In this document: one piece after another, positions 4,721 through 9,297 of the stretch
How positions within the stretch are numbered: position 1 is the first letter of the stretch
Layout: each line of letters opens with the position of its first letter
Assembly: GCA_028875335.1 (NCBI GenBank)
Contig: JAPPEF010000214.1
Location: 1-9,297 of the forward strand
DNA length: 9,297 bases
Reading direction: 5' to 3'
DNA from: Gemmatimonadota bacterium
GTDB taxonomy: Bacteria; Latescibacterota; UBA2968; UBA8231
Made by a program: the position numbers and the translations under genes
The notes under the pieces: model-generated
Seen by the model: the letters and a program-made list of their open reading frames with translations, nothing else
Told to the model about the DNA's origin: nothing
The model's database searches: none

Positions 4721-5494
4721 ATGAGCCGAGATATGACCGACCTGCTAAATGAATGGTCCTTCGACCCAGAGGCGAATGTGCGGAAAATATCGGGAAGGGA
4801 TGGGGTTGCGAAGATCCAGATCCGGGTGGACCAAGGGGCCTTTCAGGGCATTTTGCAGCTAAACCTCGACGGCCGCCCCGATGGCCGTCGGCCTCACGGA
4901 CAGGACTTTGCTCTCGATTACTACCGGGATGAATTGGAAAGATACCGCCGCGAACATGGGGCTAGCGACGAGGGTTTCGCGCTCGATGAAGCGGCTTGCC
5001 GCGAGCTTTTTGACGAGGGGAGCCGCTTGTACAAGCGCTACGCCTTTCTGATCCAATTGCACGACTACCGGCGAGTCGTACGCGATACTGAGCGCAACAT
5101 GGAGCTCTTTCGGTTTGTCAATCGCTATGCCGAGGACGAAGAGGACCGCGACAATCTGGAAAAATGGTGGCCTTATATCTTGCGCATCAACGGCGTAGCT
5201 CAGGCCATGATAGCCATCGGCGACCAAGACTACGACAGCGCGTTGGCCATCGTGCAGCGGACCCGCGCGCGGATTGGCACGTGGCCCGAGGTGGAGGCCG
5301 AAGAGTTCTACATCGAGCGCGAGCGTTCAGAAGCCGCGCTCGATGAGTTGGAGCAGGAGATTTTGCAAAAGAAACCGCTGAGCCAAAAGGAGCAGTTAGA
5401 GCGCTGGCTACAAGAAGCGGTTGATAGCGAAGATTTTGAAAAAGCCGCGCTCTTGCGCGACGAACTCAAGAAGTTGCGGGAAGGTGAAGGCTGA
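4721..5494 (+). CDS. UvrB/UvrC (UVR) motif-containing protein of unknown function
   Basis: A 257-residue soluble, highly charged protein with no signal peptide or membrane segment. The C-terminal part (about 225-253, 'QLERWLQEAVDSEDFEKAALLRDELKKLR' region) is a clear UVR motif, the helical hairpin by which UvrB and UvrC bind each other, also found in ClpC and McsA-type proteins. The N-terminal 65 residues hold a conserved-looking block with 'VDQGAFQGILQLNLDGRPDG' and 'RRPHG'. The middle is mostly helical. I recall similar proteins annotated only as 'UvrB/UvrC motif-containing protein' in several Gram-negative phyla; their function is not established to my knowledge. It has none of the nuclease or helicase domains of UvrB or UvrC, so a direct role in excision repair should not be assumed. 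The ATG at 4721 has GAGG 5 nt upstream; an in-frame ATG at 4733 has a weaker site. It stands alone on the plus strand, ending at a strong terminator shared with the convergent sigma factor gene. Confidence 0.8.
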   Translation: MSRDMTDLLNEWSFDPEANVRKISGRDGVAKIQIRVDQGAFQGILQLNLDGRPDGRRPHGQDFALDYYRDELERYRREHGASDEGFALDEAACRELFDEGSRLYKRYAFLIQLHDYRRVVRDTERNMELFRFVNRYAEDEEDRDNLEKWWPYILRINGVAQAMIAIGDQDYDSALAIVQRTRARIGTWPEVEAEEFYIERERSEAALDELEQEILQKKPLSQKEQLERWLQEAVDSEDFEKAALLRDELKKLREGEG

Positions 5495-5532
5495 GCAATC
5501 GGGTGCCGCCCGCAACAAAATCCTACCAAATT

Positions 5533-5571
5533 AGCGAGTCCGCTGCCCTAGACGCGGGCAGCGGACTCGCT
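5533..5571. terminator. Bidirectional hairpin terminator between convergent genes
   Basis: AGCGAGTCCGCTGCCC (5533-5548) and its exact reverse complement (5556-5571) form a 16-bp perfect stem with a 7-nt loop (TAGACGC). It lies 38 nt after the UVR-motif gene stop and 7 nt after the sigma gene stop, so it can serve both transcripts. The flanks are only modestly T-rich (TTGCAAT on plus; AATTTGG on minus), so termination may not be of the strict U-tract kind. Confidence 0.85.
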
Positions 5572-5578
5572 TGCAATC

Positions 5579-6451
5579 CTAATAAAATTCCGTCTCATCT
5601 ACCAACGCGAGGAGCGACTGGTAGCGAGTTGGGTGGCGGAGTTTGCTCAGGGCGCGCTCCTTGAGCTGGCGCACGCGCTCCCGCGTCAGGCCCATCAACC
5701 CACCGATTTGCTCCAAGGTCAGCGCTTGACTGCCATCGAGGCCGAAGTAGAGGCGAATAATGCGCAACTCGCGGTCTTCGAGGCTGGCGAGGGCTTCCTC
5801 TAAGTGGGCACGGGCCGAGGTTTGCAAGACGTCGCTGTCGGGCGTCGCCTGATTGTCATCGGCGAGGAGACTGAGCAGGCTGCGATCGTCGTCGTTCTCA
5901 AAAGACTCGTCGAGCGAACGCACTGAGCGGGCGCTGAGCATGGTGTCGAGAATCTCCTCGGTCGGCAGGCCCAACTCAGTGGCGATTTCCTCGACATCCG
6001 GCTCGCCTTCGCGGCCTTGGCCGAGCTTGCGCGCGGCCCGCGAAATGTCCTTGAGCAGGCTGAGCTTGTTCAGCGGCAGGCGCACCGTGCGGGCGTGCTC
6101 GGCGATAGTCTGCAAGATGGATTGCTTGATCCACCATACGGCGTACGAGATGAACTTGTATCCCTTGGTGCCGTCGAAGCGCTCGGCAGCGGTTAGCAAG
6201 CCCACATTGCCCGCGCTGATTAGGTCCTCTAGCGAGAGGCCGCGGTTCTGGTAGTTTTTGGCCACATCGATGACGAAGCGCAGGTTGGCTTGAACCAACT
6301 CGTCGCGCGCGACCATGTCGCCGTCTTGGATCCGCGCCGACAACTCGACTTCCCGCTGGCGGCTCAGCGGCCTAGAATCGGCGATGTCGTCGAAGTAGAG
6401 GCGCAGGGTGTTGTCCTCGTCATTTAGGACTTCTTGGATCGCGTAAGCCAT
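5579..6451 (-). CDS. RNA polymerase sigma factor, sigma-70 family (RpoD/SigA type without region 1.1)
   Basis: A 290-residue sigma-70 protein that directs RNA polymerase to -35/-10 promoters. Regions in order: 1.2 (about 13-43, 'NTLRLYFDDIADSRPLS'), 2 (about 50-120, with 'ANLRFVIDVAKNYQNRGLSLEDL' and 2.3/2.4 'YKFISYAVWWIKQSI'), 3 (about 125-205), and 4 (about 215-273, with helix-turn-helix 'LTLEQIGGLMGLTRERVRQLKERALSKLR'). Region 1.1 is missing, and the length near 290 with the 'KFISYAVWWI' block resembles the primary sigma factor of Bacteroidota and relatives. It could therefore be the housekeeping sigma factor, or a group 2 paralogue; the window cannot decide. The ATG at 6451 has AAGGAAGG about 8 nt upstream. 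It is monocistronic on the minus strand, with a 504-bp leader region bearing palindromic elements and a hairpin terminator just past the stop. Confidence 0.92.
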   Translation of the reverse strand: MAYAIQEVLNDEDNTLRLYFDDIADSRPLSRQREVELSARIQDGDMVARDELVQANLRFVIDVAKNYQNRGLSLEDLISAGNVGLLTAAERFDGTKGYKFISYAVWWIKQSILQTIAEHARTVRLPLNKLSLLKDISRAARKLGQGREGEPDVEEIATELGLPTEEILDTMLSARSVRSLDESFENDDDRSLLSLLADDNQATPDSDVLQTSARAHLEEALASLEDRELRIIRLYFGLDGSQALTLEQIGGLMGLTRERVRQLKERALSKLRHPTRYQSLLALVDETEFY

Positions 6452-6485
6452 GTGCGAAACCTTCCTTGGGTAATGGGGTCAGCAG

Positions 6486-6501
6486 GTGCAAATTTTTGCA
6501 C
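6486..6501. promoter_or_regulatory. Palindromic element 1, GTGCAAA-TT-TTTGCAC
   Basis: A perfect 7-bp inverted repeat with a 2-bp centre, 35 bp upstream of the sigma gene start codon. Its size and symmetry fit a binding site for a dimeric regulator of the sigma gene. The regulator is unknown. Confidence 0.5.
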
Positions 6502-6583
6502 TTAGTTGCAACAATTTTGGGCCGATGTCCTGCAAGGCGTTTGAATTGCGCGAGTTAGAAGCATCAGGCTCTATGTGTTCAAA

Positions 6584-6597
6584 GTGCAAAATTTGCA
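6584..6597. promoter_or_regulatory. Palindromic element 2, GTGCAAAATTTGCA
   Basis: TGCAAA-A-TTTGCA (6585-6597) is a perfect 6-bp inverted repeat with a 1-bp centre. It shares GTGCAAA and TTTGCA with element 1, from which it is offset by 98 bp. Confidence 0.5.
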
Positions 6598-6878
6598 TTC
6601 CCACCGTTTTAATTCGGGGCTGCAAAGCGTCCCCGCGTTGCTCAATGCTTGATGCGACAAAATTGTTTGCTCTGTATTAACAGATAGTTACGGTCGATGC
6701 GAGCTGTGAAACTCTTTCGGTTGCGCGAAGGGCGACCGATGCTCCTTTCGACTCACGTATAGATAAGCAAATTCAATGCCACAATGAGCTAATGATAGAT
6801 AAGATGTTGTAAATGCGTCATTTGAGAAATAAATACTAACGGGCGAGGAACGGGTTGAGGGGCCACATAGGCGTAAAA

Positions 6879-6892
6879 GTGCAAAAAATGCA
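6879..6892. promoter_or_regulatory. Palindromic element 3, GTGCAAAAAATGCA (degenerate)
   Basis: TGCA-AAAAA-TGCA resembles element 2: with the preceding AAA, 15 of 17 bases agree. It is further away, near the 3' end of the NtrC-type gene, so its link to the sigma promoter is less clear. Confidence 0.35.
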
Positions 6893-6955
6893 GGAGTTGC
6901 TAAAATTGGCGAGCGGGTTGCCGACTTATCGCGTGTGCCGACAGCCGTCAGCGCG

Positions 6956-8320
6956 TTACTTGGTCGCGATGTTGTATCGCTTGATTTTGTACTGAAGAGA
7001 GCGGACGCTGATGCCCAAAATAGCGGCCGCTTCGCGGCGGTTGCCCGTGAGACGTTGGAGGGTTTGGCGGATGAGTTCGGCTTCGACTTCCTGGAGGGAA
7101 GAGCCGAGGGCCATTGAGAACTGTCCAGGGCCATCGGCTAGCTCGCCGAGCGGGCCGGGCAGGTGCTCGGGGAGGATGACAGCAGCCGGGGTGGTGACCA
7201 CGAGCCGCTGCAGCAGGTTGCGCAACTGGCGCACATTGCCCGGCCAATTATAGGCTATGAGGCCCTCCATGGCTTCTGGGCTGATTTTCTTGGGGGGCTT
7301 GTTTTGCGCGCGGCAGGTTTCGTCTAGGCACATTTCGACTAAGACTGGGATGTCTTCCCGCCGCTGGCGCAAGGGAGGGATGTCGATGGGGATCACGTTG
7401 AGGCGGTAGTACAGGTCTTCGCGGAAGGCACCGGTTGCGACGGCGTTTTCGAGGTCGCGGTTGGTCGCGGCGATGATGCGCACATCAGCGCGGTGGACTT
7501 GCGGGTCTCCGAGCGGTTGGAACTCGTGGGATTCTAGGACGCGCAATAGCTCGACCTGATTTTTGTGCGAGACCTCGCCGATTTCGTCGAGGAAGATCGT
7601 CCCGCCCTCGGCGAGGGTGAAACGGCCGGGCCGGTCGGCGTGGGCGCTGGTAAAGGCCCCGCGCTTGTGGCCGAACAGTTCGCTGGTAAAAAGCTCTTCG
7701 GTGAAGCCGCCGCAGTTGACGGCCACAAAAGGAGCGTCGCGGCGTCTGCTGCGATCGTGGATGGCGCGTGCGACCAGATCCTTGCCGACGCCAGTCTCGC
7801 CGCGCAAGAGTACCGGCACGTCTGTTTCGGCCACTTGTTTGATCGTGGCCGCGGCGGCCTGCATGGCCGGGCTGCGGCGCACGAGTCGGCGGAAAGGGGC
7901 TTCTTTTTCGAGGCGGTGGTGGAGCTTGCGGTTTTCGACGACGAGTTCGAAGCGATCAAGTGCGCGGGCGACCACGAGGCGCAAGTTGTCTAGATCGACG
8001 GGTTTGGTCACTACGTCGTACGCCCCTTTGCGCATGGCTTCGACCGCGGTGTGGACGTTGTCGTGGTCCGTGAGTATGATGCACAGGGTGTCGGGGTGGT
8101 GCTGGCCGACCTCCTGCAAAAGTTGCATCCCAGAGGAGCCGGGCATCTGTAAGTCGAGAATAGCTAGGTGGAAATTGCCAGCTTTCAGCATCCGGCGCAC
8201 TTGAGTACCGTCCGCGGCAGTCTCAATGGCATAGCCGGGTTTTTGCAATGCCTCTTGTAGCCCTTCGCGGATAAAGAGCGATTGGTCGGCGATGAGGATG
8301 TTAGCCTGTAGTTGGGGCAT
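6956..8320 (-). CDS. NtrC-family sigma-54-dependent response regulator (REC-AAA+-Fis)
   Basis: A 454-residue response regulator. The receiver domain (about 5-120) has phospho-acceptor Asp56 ('ILDLQMPG'), Thr84 and Lys106 ('VVTKP'). The AAA+ ATPase (about 145-388) has Walker A GETGVGKD (K180), 'SELFGHKRGAFTSA' (213-226), Walker B 'TIFLDEIGE' (D245, E246), arginine fingers R300 and R306, and 'WPGNVRQLRN'. A Fis-type helix-turn-helix closes it (about 426-451). Phosphorylation by a sensor kinase would trigger ATP-driven opening of sigma-54 promoters. Two features are odd. The contact loop reads GAFTSA instead of GAFTGA, and the acidic pocket reads 'IADQS', with Gln where a second Asp/Glu is normal. 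No histidine kinase is adjacent, so its partner and signal are unknown; it is not necessarily NtrC itself. The ATG at 8320 lacks a clear ribosome-binding site. It is divergent from menG with a 44-bp gap. Confidence 0.9.
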   Translation of the reverse strand: MPQLQANILIADQSLFIREGLQEALQKPGYAIETAADGTQVRRMLKAGNFHLAILDLQMPGSSGMQLLQEVGQHHPDTLCIILTDHDNVHTAVEAMRKGAYDVVTKPVDLDNLRLVVARALDRFELVVENRKLHHRLEKEAPFRRLVRRSPAMQAAAATIKQVAETDVPVLLRGETGVGKDLVARAIHDRSRRRDAPFVAVNCGGFTEELFTSELFGHKRGAFTSAHADRPGRFTLAEGGTIFLDEIGEVSHKNQVELLRVLESHEFQPLGDPQVHRADVRIIAATNRDLENAVATGAFREDLYYRLNVIPIDIPPLRQRREDIPVLVEMCLDETCRAQNKPPKKISPEAMEGLIAYNWPGNVRQLRNLLQRLVVTTPAAVILPEHLPGPLGELADGPGQFSMALGSSLQEVEAELIRQTLQRLTGNRREAAAILGISVRSLQYKIKRYNIATK

Positions 8321-8329
8321 GGACTTTTG

Positions 8330-8357
8330 TTGACAGTAATGGCAAGGAGACTAGCTT
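8330..8357 (+). promoter_or_regulatory. Possible promoter of menG (perfect -35, weak -10)
   Basis: TTGACA (8330-8335) matches the -35 consensus exactly. The best -10 after 16 bp is TAGCTT (8352-8357), only three matches to TATAAT. If used, transcription would start at or next to the menG ATG, giving a leaderless mRNA and leaving the AAGGAG untranscribed. The call is tentative. Confidence 0.3.
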
Positions 8358-8364
8358 TTCCTGC

Positions 8365-9093
8365 ATGGAGAATAAGCAAAACGTCGCCGAACACAAGAGG
8401 CGCAACCGAGACATGTTCAACGCCATTGCCCGGCGCTACGACTTGCTCAACCACTTGCTCAGCGGTGGCGTGGATGTGTACTGGCGTTGGCGCGCCCTCC
8501 GCGCCGCCCGGCACAAGCGTCCGCAGCGCATCTTGGATTTGGCTACCGGCACCGGCGATTTTGCGCTCGCGGCTGACCGCTTGGGGCCACAGCAGGTCGT
8601 CGGTATTGATATGGCCATTGAGATGCTGCGGTTGGGGGCGGCCAAGGTGGCGGCCAAGTCTCCGTCCGCGCGCGTGGACCTGCTGGTCGGCGACGCTGAG
8701 CAACTACCGTTTCAGGACAATGCCTTCGACATGGTAACCGGGGCTTTTGGGGTGCGCAACTTTGGGAACATTCCCAGTGGCTTGGCCGAGGCTCATCGGG
8801 TGCTCAAGCCCGGCGGCCAACTTTTGGTGCTCGACTTCTGCGAGCCTACTGCGCCGCTGTTCCGTCAATTGTACCTGTTTTACTTCCACAAAGTGCTGCC
8901 TTTAATCGGCGGCCTAATCTCCGGCCAGCGCCGGGCCTACGCTTATCTGCCGCGCTCGGTGGGGACCTTTCCCCAGGGGCGAGCTTTTGTCGAATTGCTC
9001 GTCGCGGCTGGGTTCAGTCAGACGCGCTACACGCCCATGACCTTAGGGATCGCCGCGGTGTACCAGGGAGTCAAAGGGCCGGTTGACGAATAG
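8365..9093 (+). CDS. menG: Demethylmenaquinone methyltransferase (MenG/UbiE)
   Basis: A 242-residue class I SAM-dependent methyltransferase that adds the ring methyl group to demethylmenaquinone, the last step of menaquinone synthesis (UbiE acts on the ubiquinone intermediate as well in some bacteria). Typical family blocks: 'MFNAIARRYDLLNHLLS' (17-33), SAM motif I 'ILDLATGTGDFAL' (56-68), 'GDAEQLPF' (109-116), 'GAFGVRNF' (126-133), 'VLKPGGQLLVLDF' (146-158), and 'YAYLPRSVGTFPQG' (192-205). The length fits the family. A probable mqnE follows 40 bp downstream on the same strand, so methylation of menaquinone rather than ubiquinone is the likely job. The AAGGAG upstream (8344-8349) is 15 nt from the ATG, too far for a normal ribosome-binding site. 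No better in-frame start was seen, since the N-terminal family block begins only at residue 17. Confidence 0.93.
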   Translation: MENKQNVAEHKRRNRDMFNAIARRYDLLNHLLSGGVDVYWRWRALRAARHKRPQRILDLATGTGDFALAADRLGPQQVVGIDMAIEMLRLGAAKVAAKSPSARVDLLVGDAEQLPFQDNAFDMVTGAFGVRNFGNIPSGLAEAHRVLKPGGQLLVLDFCEPTAPLFRQLYLFYFHKVLPLIGGLISGQRRAYAYLPRSVGTFPQGRAFVELLVAAGFSQTRYTPMTLGIAAVYQGVKGPVDE

Positions 9094-9133
9094 GATACCC
9101 ATAGGTATTATGTACTAAACGCGGGAGAAATAA

Positions 9134-9297
9134 GTGATTTACGACGATCTTATCGGCCGTGCCGGTCTCGCAGATATTCACGACAAAGTGCTGGCTGGTC
9201 AGCGCTTGAGCTTGGACGATGGCCTGCGCCTGTACGCCTGCGATGAACTGCCTGTCTTGGGCTATCTGGCCAATATCGTCCGCGAGCGCAAAAGCGG
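9134..9297 (+). CDS. mqnE: 5' end of probable aminofutalosine synthase (partial, runs off the right edge)
   Basis: The first 54 codons of a gene that starts with GTG at 9134, with GGGAG 6 nt upstream (9123-9127). The visible N-terminus, 'DKVLAGQRLSLDDGLRLYAC' then 'DELPVLGYLANIVRERKSG', matches the leading helices of MqnE/MqnC radical-SAM enzymes. The 'VRERKSG' ending resembles the 'VRxRKNG' that precedes the 'NVNRH..N.TN.C' region of MqnE, so MqnE is preferred over MqnC. MqnE joins a radical-SAM-derived adenosyl unit to 3-[(1-carboxyvinyl)oxy]benzoate in the futalosine route to menaquinone. The CxxxCxxC cluster motif would lie just beyond the window, so the call rests on a short segment and on the adjacent menG. 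The gap to menG is 40 bp, on the same strand, consistent with an operon. Confidence 0.72.
   Translation, partial: MIYDDLIGRAGLADIHDKVLAGQRLSLDDGLRLYACDELPVLGYLANIVRERKS

Larger units (their letters stand above)
6452..6955. other. Long intergenic region upstream of the sigma factor gene, no convincing gene
   Basis: These 504 bp separate the NtrC-type regulator (ending at 6956) from the sigma gene (starting at 6451), both on the minus strand. The stretch is more AT-rich than the flanking genes. It holds three TGCAAA-type palindromic elements (6486-6501, 6584-6597, 6879-6892) and a short GC stem CGGGG/CCCCG (6615-6619/6631-6635). An imperfect hairpin lies around 6717-6738 (TCGGT and ACCGA arms). 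No tRNA, no protein-like frame with a ribosome-binding site, and no strong terminator for the regulator gene was found. A small RNA or a long 5' leader for the sigma mRNA remains possible. Confidence 0.65.

Noticed and set aside
6486..6680. Small plus-strand frame of 64 codons upstream of the sigma gene
   Set aside because: No ribosome-binding site, Cys-rich random-looking translation, and the start codon lies within the palindromic element.
6907..6921. A plus-strand sigma-54-like match, TGGCGA-N5-TTGC
   Set aside because: The spacing fits, but it points into the antisense strand of the NtrC-type gene, with no plus-strand gene downstream, and the -24 box has CGA instead of CAC. Probably chance.
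7563..8204. Long plus-strand open frame opposite the NtrC-type regulator
   Set aside because: Antisense to a well-supported gene, Ser/Arg-rich low-complexity translation, no start signals.

Overview
The window is about 9.3 kb of moderately GC-rich bacterial chromosome with AT-rich intergenic regions. Several features suggest a diderm of the FCB superphylum or a neighbouring lineage (Latescibacterota-, Gemmatimonadota- or Fibrobacterota-like). The sigma factor is short (290 aa), lacks region 1.1 and carries the 'YKFISYAVWWIKQSI' type of region 2 known from Bacteroidota-type SigA. There is an outer-membrane beta-barrel protein with a signal peptide and a C-terminal Phe. Menaquinone genes are of the futalosine type. 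The phylum call is an inference from memory of these families; nothing was searched.

Left part (1-4389, all on the minus strand): a nitrogen module. Read in the direction of transcription it is a NifA-like GAF/AAA+/Fis sigma-54 activator (4380-2836), a 236-bp intergenic region, an Amt/AmtB ammonium channel (2599-1253), a P-II signal protein with canonical Tyr51 (1235-897), a TorF-like outer-membrane porin (828-181), and the first codons of a Lys/Ala-repeat protein that runs off the left edge. A near-perfect -24/-12 promoter (TGGCAC-N5-TTGC, 2691-2677) lies 66 nt upstream of the amt start. An AT-rich 13-bp inverted repeat sits about 140 bp further upstream, where an enhancer-binding protein would be expected to bind. 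The simplest reading is a self-contained circuit: the NifA-like activator switches on amt-glnK-porin through RNA polymerase with sigma-54, and P-II gates the channel. Whether this activator is the one that acts here is inference.

Middle (4390-6955): a control region holding a sigma-70-like promoter bracketed by 11-bp direct repeats, then a plus-strand gene for a poorly understood protein with a C-terminal UVR (UvrB/UvrC) motif. A strong 16-bp hairpin terminator separates it from the convergent sigma-70-family sigma factor gene. Upstream of the sigma gene lies a 504-bp non-coding stretch with three TGCAAA-type palindromic elements.

Right part (6956-9297): an orphan NtrC-type response regulator on the minus strand, with a changed sigma-54 contact loop (GAFTSA) and an incomplete acidic pocket. 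Divergent from it are menG/ubiE (demethylmenaquinone methyltransferase) and the 5' end of a probable mqnE (aminofutalosine synthase), which point to menaquinone made by the futalosine route.

No RNA genes, insertion sequences, CRISPR arrays or phage genes were seen. The gene content is mostly recognisable. The less ordinary material is in the regulatory DNA and in the unusual motif variants of the two sigma-54 activators.
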